A stretch of DNA of 64,000 nucleotides from Planobispora rosea (GCF_014648175.1 NZ_BMQP01000001.1:62001-126000), one strand, 5' to 3'. Positions 8,040 to 18,500 are shown, counted from the first letter of the stretch. Notes: generated by a model not told the origin, from the letters alone. Numbers and translations are program-made.

Positions 8040-8714
8040 GTGGCCCGAAACCTGATCCTCTCCGGAGGCGTGTTCCACGACTTCCCCGCGACCTCCGCGG
8101 CCCTGGCCGAAACCCTCGCCGAGGTCGGCGTGGAGTCCGACATCACCGAGGACATCGTCGGCGGCCTGGCCGACGCCCCCGAGTACCAGCTGATCACCGT
8201 CAACGCCCTGCGCTGGCGGATGCGGCAGGACCGCTTCGCCGAGCACCGCCCCCGGTGGCGCTTCGAACTGCCCGTCGGGGCCCGCACGGCGCTCCTGGAC
8301 CACCTGGAGCGGGGCGGCGGCCTGCTCTGCATGCACACGGCCTCGATCTGCTTCGACGACTGGCAGGGCTGGTCCCGCGTACTGGGCGGCTGCTGGGACT
8401 GGGCCAAGTCCCACCATCCGCCGCTGGGCTGGGCGAGCGTGCGCATCCACGGCGGGCACCCGGTGGTCGACGGCCTGCGGGACTTCGACCTGGTGGACGA
8501 GGTCTACAGCGACCTGTCGGTCCAGTCCGACGTACGGCCGCTGGCCTCCTCCCTGGGCCAGCCCCTGATCTGGGCCCGCCCGGTACGGCGCGGCCGGGTC
8601 GTCTACGACGCCCTGGGCCACGACACCCGCTCCTACGACAGCCCGATCCACCGCACGATCCTCCAGCGCGCGGCCCTCTGGCTGCTCAAACGCCCGGTCG
8701 CCTTCAGCGAGTGA
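8040..8714 (+). CDS. ThuA-like domain protein
   Basis: This 224-residue protein resembles the ThuA (trehalose utilization) family, which has a class-I glutamine-amidotransferase-like fold. It starts with ILSGGVFHDF, has GGGLLCMHTAS where the nucleophile elbow would be, and has the family's HGGHPVVDGL followed by a DEVYSDL stretch. It ends with a GRVVYDALGHD segment and a final hydrophobic helix. Some ThuA proteins act in sugar oxidation or keto-sugar metabolism; the substrate here is not known. The GTG at 8040 is preceded by GGTGAGGTGGAG. No sugar operon accompanies it. It converges on the NACHT gene with a 33-base gap. Confidence 0.8.
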   Translation: MARNLILSGGVFHDFPATSAALAETLAEVGVESDITEDIVGGLADAPEYQLITVNALRWRMRQDRFAEHRPRWRFELPVGARTALLDHLERGGGLLCMHTASICFDDWQGWSRVLGGCWDWAKSHHPPLGWASVRIHGGHPVVDGLRDFDLVDEVYSDLSVQSDVRPLASSLGQPLIWARPVRRGRVVYDALGHDTRSYDSPIHRTILQRAALWLLKRPVAFSE

Positions 8715-8747
8715 GGCCGGTCGCCGGAGGGCGGCGCGGCGGGCCCG

Positions 8748-11700
8748 TCACTCGGGCCAGGTGAGGCCGTACGGCTCGCCGTACGCTTTTATGATCTTCT
8801 GTGCCCGCCGGTGGAGATGCGGATCCGCTCCTCTGACCGCGTCGAGGTCCTGCGGCGTGAGGGGGTTCCCCGACTTGAGCACGCTGGAGACCTCTTCGGG
8901 GTCGGCGTCGATCTCGATGAGCGTCACGACGACGTGGAGCGCCAGCTCCGGGGGGAGCGACGTCTCGGCGCTCTCCAGCCATGTCCGGAGATAGGGCGCA
9001 CGGTCGGGGAAGTAGGCGCGGAAGGCGAGCAGGCACCGGACGAACGCGTGGATGGCGGGGGTGTCGTACGGGAGGTCGGCGTGCTGGGGATCGGGGAGGG
9101 CATCGATGACCTCCATGGCGTCGTCCAGGCTGAACCGCGGGATGTCGCGTTCGAGCTGGGCCATGAGCTGGGTCAGGCGCGGGTGGTTGGCCGGGTCGCC
9201 ATAGGTGAGATTGCGGGTGAGGGCGGAGACCGTCATGAGGTACAGCCTCGCGAGCGTGGCCGGGTGACGGTCCATCGAGTTGAGGTGGATGTCCATCAAC
9301 GCCGCCGCCAGCGACTCGGTCCTGCCCACGGGATCGTGGACGAGATGGCCGATGATGCCCGTGCCGGAGCGCAGGAGCACGTCGAACACGTCGGCGAGAT
9401 GGGTGAAGAGGTCGGCTTCCGGAAGGCAGAGGAAACCCGCCCAGGCCCGCAGCTCCAGGGCGTTGACGTAGCGGTCTTCCGCGGGGATGTCCTCGGGGCC
9501 GAGGGCGAAGGTCCAGTCGACGTTCACCGCGGAGTACCCGAGGCCGTCACCGGGTGACAGGCTGATGTTCCGCAGGGGGCCGGGATGCAGGCGCCGGACG
9601 ATCAGCTTCTCGACGAGGCTGTTCCACTCCTGGCGGGTGGCGGCCGATCGCCACAGCAGCGCCAGGCTCTGCCAGAGGGCGACCGGATCGTCGTCCGGAC
9701 CGCACAGCTCGCTCACCGGCCACTCCCGCTGGTCCCGGCGGAGGAACGTGATCAGCAGGACGAGGTTCGCGCTGTAGTGGGCGCTCCGGGTGACGGCCGG
9801 GAGATCGACCGGCCGGTACCGCTCGTAGGACCCGTCGGTCCGGTTCTGTCTGGCCTCGAAGGTCCGGATCAGCGTCGCTTTCAGGTGGTCACCGTCCTCG
9901 GCGAGCTGGAAGAAGAAGTCCAGGATCCGCTGGCGGGCGGCCAGGACGGTGAACGAGGTGAGCGCGTACAGCAGGCCGTCGGCCGGCGGCGAGCCGCCGA
10001 GGAGGGACGAGGACCGTCCCTCGCGGTCGGCCATCTCGCCGAGGACGCGGTGCAGCAGCCGGGCGATCAGGTACTCGCCGAAGGTCGCGTGCAGGAACTC
10101 GTAGGTCCGCAGCTCCTGCCGGCCCCGGATGGCCCGCGCCCGGTGGACGAAGAAGAAGCCGCCGACGGCCCGGTCGGCCGCGCTCAGCGGTTCCCGGAAC
10201 CCGGCGGCGGCCTCCCGTGGGGCCGGCATCAGGACGTCCAGGTCGGTGTTGAGCTCCTCCGCGGTGACCCACTGCCGTCCCCGGTTGAACATGGCGAACG
10301 CGGTGATCGACAGCCGGAGCAGCTCGTGCTCGACGGCCCGGTGCCGTTCCTGGGCGGAGAGCCCTCTGCCCCGTTTGTCCACCTCCCGCCCGGCGAACCG
10401 GACCAGCAGACGCTCGTAGAGCTCCGCCGTGCTCAGCCCGTCCCCGGTGAGCAGCGCGTTGGCGTCGGCGTCGTAGAGGGCCAGCATGAGCAGGAGCAGG
10501 GGCTGCCGTGCCAGCTCGCCGTAGGAGACGGCGGTCGCCGCCGACAGCGGCCGGAGCCCCCGCGAGGCGAGGTGGGCGGCGTTGGCCTCGTTCCAGACGG
10601 CCAGCCAGCGACCCACCCGCACGTCGTCGAACGGCTCCAGCCGGACGGCGAGGGCGCCCTCCGGGAGGCGGCAGCGGTCGGCGACCGCGGTGCGGGTGGT
10701 GACCACCACGGCCACCGGGCGGCCCACCTCGGCCTCGCGCCGCTGGAACTCGGCGACCTGGACGAGGTAGTCGGCCCGCTGCGCGCCCGTCGTCTGGAGC
10801 AGCTCGTCCAGGCCGTCCAGGAGCACCAGGGGGAGGGCGCCGTCGGCGGATCGCGATAGGTCCGGCCAGGTCAGGCGCTCGCCGGTGGCGATGTAGACGG
10901 CCCTCTCGATCTGCTCCTGGATCTGGGCGTCGGCCGGGACCGTGCGGAGCGGGACGCGGACCGGCAGGAAGCCCCGGGAACCGAGGCGGGCGGCCATCAT
11001 CGTGGTGAGGACGGATTTGCCCGCCCCCGGCTGGCCGAGCACCACCAGCGGTGTCTCGGTGGCACGTGCAGAAGTCAGGTACCCGGCCAGGAACCCGGGG
11101 AGGTCGTCGCCGACCGGTGCCCGCTCCCACGTCTTCTCCGCACCGAGATCGTCACCGGTGGGAGCCGCGACCCGGAAGCCGGGGTCGATGTAGGCCGCAT
11201 CAAGCGTGGGGAAGGCGAGGCCCTCCAGCCGTTCGCCGGTGTCGGCGACGGGACGGGTGAGCCCGGCCTCGTTGACCCGTACGAGGCTCGCGAGCTGATG
11301 TCCCGGGATCCGCCCCGGCGTGAGGCCGGTCAGCAGCCGGTGGAGGCCGGTGAGCCTCGTCCGCAGCTCGTCGCGGGTGGCCCGGTGCTGTCCGAGCTGC
11401 GCCCAGAAGGCGAACTCGGGGAAGTCCGTCGCGAGCTGCCGGTAGAGCGCCTCGTACCGGGAGAGTGAGGCGTCCGACAGGACGTGGAGGAGGAGGTGGG
11501 AGGCGCGCTCCCTGCGTGTCTCGTCGAGGTCCGACCACACCGCCAGCCCGGTCAGGAACGAGGTGAGCCGGGAGCTGATCATCCCGTAGTAGGCGCGGAG
11601 GCGCGACAGGGCCGCTTCGCTGGAGAGCTGCACTTCTGGGATGGGGACGCCGGTGTGGAAGATCGTTTTTATCAGCCTGTCCGGGACGTTTCCGGCGTTG

Positions 11701-12071
11701 CCGATCCTCAGCAGCTCCTCGCGGCTCAGCGCGATGTCCTTCGCCGTGAACGGCAGCCCGATCTCGTCGATCGCCTCGTAGAAGGCGGTGATCACGATGA
11801 TCGCGTGGGCGGCCTGGAGGCGCTGGGTGCGGTCGTAGCGGCCCAGGCCGGTGATCCGGTCGCGCAGGCCGCCGACGAGTTGGTGCCCGAGCCGTACGGC
11901 GTCCGGTTTCGGATCGAACCAGGAGAGGGCGTCGGATGCCCCCATGGTCGCGGCGCTCAGCAGTGCCCCGCCGAAGACCTTGTCGAGGGCGGTGACCACG
12001 GGCTCCTCGCCGAGCATCCGGACCGCGTCGGCATAGCTGATCGGCTTGGCCACGCGAGGAGAGTAGCCCAA
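8748..12071 (-). CDS. NACHT-domain STAND NTPase (bacterial NLR-like)
   Basis: This is an 1107-residue protein. An all-helical N-terminal domain (about 1-310) is followed by a NACHT P-loop NTPase. The Walker A motif GQPGAGKS is at residues 346-353 and the Walker B LVLLDGLDEL near 425. A winged-helix and helical region with YEFLHATFGEYLIARLL near 670 follows. The C-terminal 400 residues are helical and repeat-like, the likely sensor. Bacterial NACHT proteins are STAND ATPases; several give phage defence by oligomerising on a trigger and then harming the host cell. No separate nuclease or TIR effector domain is seen. The N-terminal helical domain may be the effector. The TTG at 12071 abuts the MerR stop codon (TAGTTG), suggesting coupling; GTG at 12053 (protein MAKPISYADAV) is a fair alternative. 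Confidence 0.87.
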   Translation of the reverse strand: MGYSPRVAKPISYADAVRMLGEEPVVTALDKVFGGALLSAATMGASDALSWFDPKPDAVRLGHQLVGGLRDRITGLGRYDRTQRLQAAHAIIVITAFYEAIDEIGLPFTAKDIALSREELLRIGNAGNVPDRLIKTIFHTGVPIPEVQLSSEAALSRLRAYYGMISSRLTSFLTGLAVWSDLDETRRERASHLLLHVLSDASLSRYEALYRQLATDFPEFAFWAQLGQHRATRDELRTRLTGLHRLLTGLTPGRIPGHQLASLVRVNEAGLTRPVADTGERLEGLAFPTLDAAYIDPGFRVAAPTGDDLGAEKTWERAPVGDDLPGFLAGYLTSARATETPLVVLGQPGAGKSVLTTMMAARLGSRGFLPVRVPLRTVPADAQIQEQIERAVYIATGERLTWPDLSRSADGALPLVLLDGLDELLQTTGAQRADYLVQVAEFQRREAEVGRPVAVVVTTRTAVADRCRLPEGALAVRLEPFDDVRVGRWLAVWNEANAAHLASRGLRPLSAATAVSYGELARQPLLLLMLALYDADANALLTGDGLSTAELYERLLVRFAGREVDKRGRGLSAQERHRAVEHELLRLSITAFAMFNRGRQWVTAEELNTDLDVLMPAPREAAAGFREPLSAADRAVGGFFFVHRARAIRGRQELRTYEFLHATFGEYLIARLLHRVLGEMADREGRSSSLLGGSPPADGLLYALTSFTVLAARQRILDFFFQLAEDGDHLKATLIRTFEARQNRTDGSYERYRPVDLPAVTRSAHYSANLVLLITFLRRDQREWPVSELCGPDDDPVALWQSLALLWRSAATRQEWNSLVEKLIVRRLHPGPLRNISLSPGDGLGYSAVNVDWTFALGPEDIPAEDRYVNALELRAWAGFLCLPEADLFTHLADVFDVLLRSGTGIIGHLVHDPVGRTESLAAALMDIHLNSMDRHPATLARLYLMTVSALTRNLTYGDPANHPRLTQLMAQLERDIPRFSLDDAMEVIDALPDPQHADLPYDTPAIHAFVRCLLAFRAYFPDRAPYLRTWLESAETSLPPELALHVVVTLIEIDADPEEVSSVLKSGNPLTPQDLDAVRGADPHLHRRAQKIIKAYGEPYGLTWPE

Positions 12072-12713
12072 CTATGTCCCGGAAATCCCGAAAAGCTGGG
12101 CGGAGGTGGACTCCTGGGCCAGGCGGCGCAGGACGTCGAGGGCGCGGCCGTGCACGACGGTGCCGACGACCAGGGTCTCCACCGCCTCCTCGCGGGTGCG
12201 GTCGAGCGAGATGGTGCCGATCTCGTGCTCCATCACCAGTTCCATGGCCGCCTCGGCGTAGGGGCGCAGGGCCTCGCCGGTGGCGGGCATGCCGAGCCGG
12301 GAGAGGGTGAGGATGACCTGGGCGAGCTCGTCGCGGGTGGGGGCCTGGGCGTCGATCCGCCAGCCCAGTTCGGCGATGAGGCGGTCGGCCTCGGAGCGGG
12401 CCTCGCGCCACGCCTCGTCGTCGGGGTGGGGCTCGACCGCCGGGGCGAGGGCGTAGTGGGCGGTGCCGAGGACGAGGTGCATGCTCAGCGTCTCGTCGTC
12501 GACGGCCGCGAGCACCTTGCGGATGGCCGCGATGGGCAGGCGGCCCACTTCCAGCAGTGCCCGGATCAGGCGGAGGCGCCGCACGTGGCGCTCGCCGTAC
12601 TCCGCCCGGGTGGCGGAGGTCTGCTCCCCGGCGGGGAGCAGGCCCTCACGCAGGTAGTACTTGATCGTCGGGATGGGGACGCCCGAGACGGCGCTGAGCT
12701 GGGATATCCGCAT
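12072..12713 (-). CDS. MerR-family transcriptional regulator
   Basis: This 213-residue regulator has an N-terminal MerR winged helix-turn-helix (MRISQLSAVSGVPIPTIKYYLREGLLPAG, residues 1-29). The usual second wing ends near residue 60, and a long helical ligand or dimer domain follows. No cysteine cluster is visible, so a metal sensor is unlikely. The ATG at 12713 lies in an AT-richer leader. The stop codon is directly followed by the start of the NACHT gene, so the two are probably co-transcribed. The regulator may control its own operon. The effector is unknown. Confidence 0.88.
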   Translation of the reverse strand: MRISQLSAVSGVPIPTIKYYLREGLLPAGEQTSATRAEYGERHVRRLRLIRALLEVGRLPIAAIRKVLAAVDDETLSMHLVLGTAHYALAPAVEPHPDDEAWREARSEADRLIAELGWRIDAQAPTRDELAQVILTLSRLGMPATGEALRPYAEAAMELVMEHEIGTISLDRTREEAVETLVVGTVVHGRALDVLRRLAQESTSAQLFGISGT

Positions 12714-12777
12714 TGTTGGATAGTACAGCTAGCCAATGACTGCGGTCCGCACGCGCGCCGGAGCAGCCGGCGGACCG

Positions 12778-13587
12778 TTACGGCACTCTGGCCACCACGC
12801 CGAGGATGTTGGGCTTGCCGAGGTCGTACTCGGCGTCGCCGTCGAACTCCGGGCGCCAGGCCTGGACCGGGACGATTCCGGGGTCGAGCACCTCCAGGCC
12901 GTCGGCGTAGGCGGCCAGGTGGCCGGGTCCCCGCGAGGTGAGCGATCCGGTGGCGGTCGTGCGGTAGACCTCCTGTCCCCTGGCGTGCTTCTCCTCCGAT
13001 ACGTCGCCGGCGTAGGCGTGGGAGAGGATCAGGTAGCTTCCGGGGGCCAGTTTCTCGCGGATCGCCGCGACGATGGCGGTGGCGTCGCCGTCGTCGGGGA
13101 CGAAGTGGAGCATGGCCAGCAGGAGCACGGCCACCGGCTGGTTGAAATCGATCTTCGTCTGGATGTCGGGGTGGTCGAGCAGTGCCTTGGGTTCGCGCAT
13201 GTCGGCCTGGACGACGGTGGTGTGGGGGTTGTCCTCCAGCAGGGCGCGGCCGTGGGCCATGACGATGGGGTCGTTGTCGACGTAGACGACCCTCGCGTCC
13301 GGGATGATCCGGTGGGCGACCTGGTGGACGTTCTCCTGGGTCGGCAGGCCCGAGCCGATGTCCAGGAACTGCCGGACACCCCGCCCGGCGATCTCGCTGA
13401 CCGCCCGGGACAGGAAGGCGCGGTTGGACCGGGCCATCTCCCGGATGCCCGGCAGGACCTTGATGAAGTTCTCGGCGGCCTCGCGGTCGGACGCGAAGTT
13501 GTCCTTGCCGCCGAGGTAGTAGTCGTACATCCGGGCCACGCTGGGGATCGTCGGATCGATCCCCGCGGGTGCCTTCTCGTCGTCCAT
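12778..13587 (-). CDS. SAM-dependent methyltransferase, SAV2177/DUF574 family (second copy)
   Basis: This 269-residue paralogue of the gene at 895-1692 has the same signatures: VARMYDYYLGGKDNF, FLDIGSGLPTQENVHQ, VVYVDNDP and VAVLLLAMLHFVPD. I chose the ATG at 13587 because GGGAGAGGGCG lies just upstream on the minus strand; the frame stays open further up but without homology. It follows the A-PCP gene of the biosynthetic cluster by 106 bases in the same direction. The gap holds two similar palindromes and probably its own promoter, so membership in the cluster is uncertain. Substrate unknown. Confidence 0.88.
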   Translation of the reverse strand: MDDEKAPAGIDPTIPSVARMYDYYLGGKDNFASDREAAENFIKVLPGIREMARSNRAFLSRAVSEIAGRGVRQFLDIGSGLPTQENVHQVAHRIIPDARVVYVDNDPIVMAHGRALLEDNPHTTVVQADMREPKALLDHPDIQTKIDFNQPVAVLLLAMLHFVPDDGDATAIVAAIREKLAPGSYLILSHAYAGDVSEEKHARGQEVYRTTATGSLTSRGPGHLAAYADGLEVLDPGIVPVQAWRPEFDGDAEYDLGKPNILGVVARVP

Positions 13588-13609
13588 GACGCCCTCTCCC
13601 GCCCCTTGC

Positions 13610-13669
13610 TGATCACTCTGACGGTGATGGTAGAGGAAAGAGCCGGGAAAATGATCACTATTTGTGATC
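13610..13669 (-). promoter_or_regulatory. Pair of TGATCAC/GTGAT palindromes upstream of the methyltransferase
   Basis: Two related inverted repeats lie between the A-PCP stop codon and the methyltransferase start. TGATCAC and GTGATGG are separated by 7 bases at 13610-13630. GATCAC and GTGATC are separated by 5 bases at 13653-13669. Their centres are about four helical turns apart, which suits cooperative binding of a dimeric repressor. No known regulator motif was recognised. Confidence 0.4.
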
Positions 13670-13693
13670 TGTCGCCAATTCGGCTGACGGGCG

Positions 13694-15544
13694 TCAGGAC
13701 CGTCGGCGCCGTCGGCGCAGCGCCGCACGGGTGGCGGGGGCGCCACCCGGTGTCCCCGTGTCGCCCGGTGTCCCCGCCTGCCCCGCGACGAGGTGGTGCG
13801 CGAGGGAGGCGACGGTGGGATGGGCGTAGAGGGCGGTCAGCGGGATGCGCCGGTCCAGGACGCCTTCGAGCCGTTGCTGGACCTTCGCCATGAGCAACGA
13901 GTGTCCGCCCTGGTCGAAGAAGGACCGCTCCCAGTCCACCTCCCGCACGCCGAGCACGGCGCCCCAGACGGCGGCGATCTCGGCGGCGAGCCCGGCCTCC
14001 GGCGTCGGCAGGCTCACCGTCGGTGCGGGAGCGGGCCCGGGACGCGGATCCGGCAGGGCGGCCGTGTCGATCTTGCCCGTGGGGGTGAGCGGCAGCGCGC
14101 CGACCGCGACGATCTCGGCCGGGACCATGAAGTCGGGCAGCACCTCGGCCAGCCGCTCACGCAGGCCCGACGTGCCGTCTCCCAGGACGTAGGCCACGAT
14201 CTGCTGCTCGCCGCGGACCTCGCGGGTGACGACGGCGGCCCGCGGCACCAGGGTGGCCAGCACGGCCTCGATCTCGCCGAGCTCGACGCGGTGGCCGCGG
14301 ATCTTCACCTGCCGGTCGAGACGGCCCAGGTAGGCCAGCCGGCCGTCGGGAAGCCACCGTCCCAGGTCGCCGGTCCGGTAGAAGCGCATGCCGTCCGGAT
14401 CGACGCCGAACCTGGCCCGGTCCCGCTCGGCGGCGCCCAGATAGTCGGCCAGGTACGGGCTGCGGATGACGATCTCCCCCTCCGCCTGGTCCGGTCCGAG
14501 CCCCGTTTCCCCCTCCGCCGGGTTCGGCCTGAGCTCGATCTCCACGCCGTCCAGGGGCCGCCCGACGGGCACGACCGGCTCGTCGCCCATCTCGGCCGCG
14601 GTCAGATGGTTCTGGGCGACGAAGGAGATCTCGGTGGCCCCGTACCCGTTGACGAAGACGGCGGAGGCGGGGAAGTGCCGCCGGAAGCGGTCGAGGTCGT
14701 GGCGGACGACCTCCTCGCCGCCGAGGACGACGACCCGGACGCTCGACAGCACCTCCCCCTCGGAGAGGGAGTCCAGCAGGTAGCGGTAGACGGTCGGCGT
14801 CGAGTGGTAGATCGTGACCTGCCCGGCGACGAGTGCCTCCCTCAGCCGGCCCAGGCCGTGCAGCCGCAGGTCGACCGGGACCACGGCGGCCCCGTTGAGC
14901 AGCGCGGAGAAGCCGTCCGTCACCGCCATGTCGTAGCTGAAGGAGGAGACGACGCTGATCCGGTCGGCAGGACGGATGCGCAGGTTGTTGGTGTGCGTCC
15001 GGACCTGGAACAACGCCCCCCGGTGAGTCTGCACGACCCCCTTGGGACGCCCGGTGGAGCCCGAGGTGAACAGAATGTACGCCGGGGAGCCCGGGTCCAC
15101 GGCGACGGGCCGGAAGCCCGGCGCCGGCGGCACCGAGGTGAGGTCGACGAGGTCGCCGGTGAGCAGGTCCTTGTGCTCGGGCACGGTCACGACCACCTCC
15201 GGCCGGGACAGCTCGGACATGCTCTCCAGGCGGGCCCGCGGATAGGCCGGATCGAGCGGCACGTAGGCGGCCCCGGCCGTGAGCACGCCCAGGATGGCGG
15301 CGACCATCCTGGGGCCGTGCCCGACCAGGAGCCCAACCCGGGAGGCGCCGTGCACCGCCGCCGCCACGGCCTGGACCTCCTGCGCGAGCTCGGCGTAGGT
15401 GAGCGGGCCGTCCTCGCCGAGCACCGCGATCCGGCCGGGGTGCTCGGCGACGACGGCCCAGAACCGGGCGGCGATGGACTCCTCGATCCACTCCGCCCGG
15501 AACTCGCGATGCTCCGCCCGGGACTCGCGATGCTCGGCGTGCAT
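13694..15544 (-). CDS. NRPS adenylation-carrier didomain protein (A-PCP)
   Basis: This 616-residue protein has an adenylation domain at about 20-500 and a peptidyl carrier at about 515-590. The A domain shows the core motifs TSGSTGRPKGV (A3), NGYGATE (A5), YRTGDLGRW (A7) and [20 protein letters not shown] (A8). The A10 motif is LTPTGKID. The A4 core reads FSYDMAV, keeping the Asp that contacts the amino group of alpha-amino acids. The carrier Ser is in FFDQGGHSLL. It activates an amino acid as AMP-ester and loads its own PCP; identity unknown. The N-terminus has a duplicated AEHRE motif and the C-terminus an Arg-rich tail. The ATG at 15544 has GGGAGG, which overlaps the last PKS codons four bases upstream. 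It is the last cluster gene in the operon. Confidence 0.95.
   Translation of the reverse strand: MHAEHRESRAEHREFRAEWIEESIAARFWAVVAEHPGRIAVLGEDGPLTYAELAQEVQAVAAAVHGASRVGLLVGHGPRMVAAILGVLTAGAAYVPLDPAYPRARLESMSELSRPEVVVTVPEHKDLLTGDLVDLTSVPPAPGFRPVAVDPGSPAYILFTSGSTGRPKGVVQTHRGALFQVRTHTNNLRIRPADRISVVSSFSYDMAVTDGFSALLNGAAVVPVDLRLHGLGRLREALVAGQVTIYHSTPTVYRYLLDSLSEGEVLSSVRVVVLGGEEVVRHDLDRFRRHFPASAVFVNGYGATEISFVAQNHLTAAEMGDEPVVPVGRPLDGVEIELRPNPAEGETGLGPDQAEGEIVIRSPYLADYLGAAERDRARFGVDPDGMRFYRTGDLGRWLPDGRLAYLGRLDRQVKIRGHRVELGEIEAVLATLVPRAAVVTREVRGEQQIVAYVLGDGTSGLRERLAEVLPDFMVPAEIVAVGALPLTPTGKIDTAALPDPRPGPAPAPTVSLPTPEAGLAAEIAAVWGAVLGVREVDWERSFFDQGGHSLLMAKVQQRLEGVLDRRIPLTALYAHPTVASLAHHLVAGQAGTPGDTGTPGGAPATRAALRRRRRRS
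15500..15541. repeat. Short imperfect tandem repeat in the N-terminal codons of the A-PCP gene
   Basis: Two copies of a roughly 21-base unit containing GACTCGCGATGCTC encode the duplicated RAEHRE stretch at the start of the A-PCP protein. It lies before the adenylation core and probably reflects replication slippage. Confidence 0.6.
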
Positions 15545-15548
15545 CGGG

Positions 15549-18500
15549 TTACCTCCCTCTCGATACGCGCGGGATCGTGGTGGCGGGACCGGCCGCGGGG
15601 GTCGGCGTGCCGGTCGCGGGAGCCACCGGGCCGGTCGCGGGGCCCGTCGCCGGGGCCACCGGCTGCTCGGCGCGGATCTGCTCGACCCTGGCGGCCATCT
15701 GCCGCACGGTCGGGGCCTCGAAGAGCGTGCGCATCGGCAGCTTGACGCCGACCGCGGCCCGCGCCTGCGCGATCAGCTGGACCGCGATGAGCGAGTTCCC
15801 GCCGAGCTCGAAGAAGTCGTCGTCGGCGCCCACGCCGGGCACGCCCAGGATCTCGCTCCACACCCGGGCGAGCGCCGCCTCCACCTCGCCCTCAGGAGCG
15901 ACGAAGTCCTCGCTCCTGACCGCCGGTGCCGGGGCCTCAAGGCTCTGGCGGGTCAGCCGCTCCCGCCGGCTGATCTCGGCGAGCGCGGTCGCGCTGATGA
16001 CGACCTGCGGGCCGAGGTCGGCCGCGGACAGGACGCGGAAGAACGCCTCGGCGCCGTCCGCCGGGCGGATGCCGCTGTCGGACTGCCGGTCCCCGGAGTC
16101 CAGCGATCCGGTCACCGCCGAGGCGTCGATGCGCCGCAGCACGAACTCCTCGATCTCCACGAGCACCGTGCCCGTCTCGTCCGTCAACGTCAGGTCGGCC
16201 GTGACGACCTCGGCGCCGCCGTCGCCCCTGCGCCGCAGGTGGCTGTAGAAGCGGTCCGGCAGCGCCGCCCTGACCAGCAACCGGCCGTAGCTCAGCGGCA
16301 GGTAGGCGCCGCCGCCGTTGCCCCGGCCGAAGGAGGTGGCCACGTCGAGCAGCGCGGGGTGCAGACCCCAGTCGCCGACCTCCGCCGCCACCTGCCCGGT
16401 CGCCTCGACGAAGGCGAGCTCCTCGTCCCCGGACCGCCAGACCAGCTCGGGCGAGCGCCACCGCGGGCCGAACGTCAGCACTCCGGTGTACTCGTCGTCC
16501 TGTGCGGTCTCCGGCGTCATCGCGGCCTTCAGCGCCGCCACGTCCACGGCCGGGGCCGGGGCCGGCCGTACCCACGCCGCCGCGCCCTGGGTGTGCAGCC
16601 GCTCCCCGGCGCGCACCTCGAAGGCCGAACCGTCGGTGAAGGCGACCGTGAGCTCGGTCGTGGTGCCGTCCGGTACGGCCAGGGGCGCCAGGAAGACGAC
16701 GTCGCGCAGCTCCACCGCGTGGCCCTCGCCCGGCGCCGGGACGACGGCCGCGAAGGCCGCCCTGGCGCACTCCAGCTGCCCGGTCGCGGGCAGCACCGGC
16801 ACCCCGCCGATGCGGTGCTCGTCCAGCACCCAGTGGGTGTCGGCGGCCAGCGGCCCCGACGCCCGGTCGCGGGTACGGCCGCGCACGACCGGATGGTCGA
16901 CGGGCGTTCCCCCGGCGGGACCGGCGGCGGCCGGGCCCGCGGAGCCGGTGGCCATGCCCGCCGCGGCCATGCCCACCTCCAGCCACGCGCCCCAGTTGAG
17001 GCTCAGGACGCGGGTGCCGCGCCGGGCGCGGGCGAAGGCGTCCTGGAAGGCGTTCGCCGCGCAGTAGTCGACCTGGCCGAACCCGCCGCTGACGGCGGTG
17101 ACCGACGAGCAGAGGGCGACGAAGTCCAGCCCGAGGTCGCCGAAGACGTCGAACAGCACGGCGGTTCCGGTGACCTTGGGATCGAGCACGGCCTGCGCGA
17201 CGGCCCGTTCCTTGATCTCGGCCATGCCGCCGCCCGGCAGGCCCGCGGCGTGCACGATGCCGTGCAGCCCGCCGTGGGCGGCCAGGATCTCCTCCCTGAC
17301 CTCGCGCAGCCGGGCGGGATCGGTGACGTCGGCGGCCAGGACCGTCACCCGGCCGCCCGCCCGCTCGATCCGGGCGATCGCGCGCGCGGCCCTCGGCGTC
17401 ACCGCGCCGCTGCGGCCGAGCAGCACCACGCGGGCCCGCAGCCGGGTGCCGAGGTGCTCGGCGAGGGTGAGACCGATGCCTCCCAGGCCACCGGTGATCA
17501 GGTAGACGCCCTCCTCGCGCAGCCCGGAGCCGCCCTCGCTCAGCCGTACCGGCTGGAACTCGCGGGTCCACCGGCGCCCGCCCCGCAGCGCCAGCACGTC
17601 ACCCACCGGTTCCCTGCGCAGCTCGGCCAGGACGGTCGCGGCGGGGGTGCCGCCCGATTCGAGGTCGAGGTGGCGCACCCGGAGACCGTCGACCTCCAGC
17701 GGCACGACCCGGGCGATGCCCGCCACGAGCGCGTACTCCGGCCGGGTCAGGTCGGCGCCGCCCAGGGGGTCCTCGGTGCCGCAGGTGAGCACGTCGAGGA
17801 GGACCCCGTCGGCCCGCTGCGCGGCGGTCAGGGCCTGCACCAGGGAGAGCAGGCTGAAGAAGCCGTGCTCCTGCGCCTGGGCCGGGTCGCTGTCCAGCGC
17901 CCAGGCGTGCACGACGCGCGAGGGCAGGGAGTCGCCGAGTGCGCTGACCAGGGCGTCGTAGTCGGCGCGCTCGCCGGGCCGTACGGTGAACCCGCCAGAG
18001 GGCTCCGCGCCGGACTGATCCGCGCCGGGCCGTACGGCGGACCCGCCGGAGTAGCCCGTCCCGGGCCGGACCACGGTCACCTCGGCGCCCTGTGCCCGCA
18101 GCGCCGCCACCAGCTCTCCGCCCCGCTCCCCGCTGACGAAGGCGAGGCAGCGGGTGACCGGGTCACCGGGCGGGGTGGGCGCGAGCTGCCGCCACACGGG
18201 GACCTCGAACCAGTCCTCCGGCGCACGGGGGCCGGAGGGCCGCTGCGTCTTCGGCGCGGCCCCGGCCTCGCCCGGCGGGATGAAGCGGTACTCCCGCTCG
18301 TAGGGGTAGCCCGGCAGCGGAACCCGGTGGCCCCCGCCGCCGTCCACGGTGACCGGCACCCCGGCGGACCACAACCGGGCCGCGGAGCCGTACAGCACGT
18401 CCAGGTCGCCGGCGCTCTCGCCGGGGCCGGGCAGGCTGGCCAGCGGCGGCAGCACGTCCCTGGCGCCGCGCAGCTGCATGCGGGCCAGCTGGGCCAGCTG

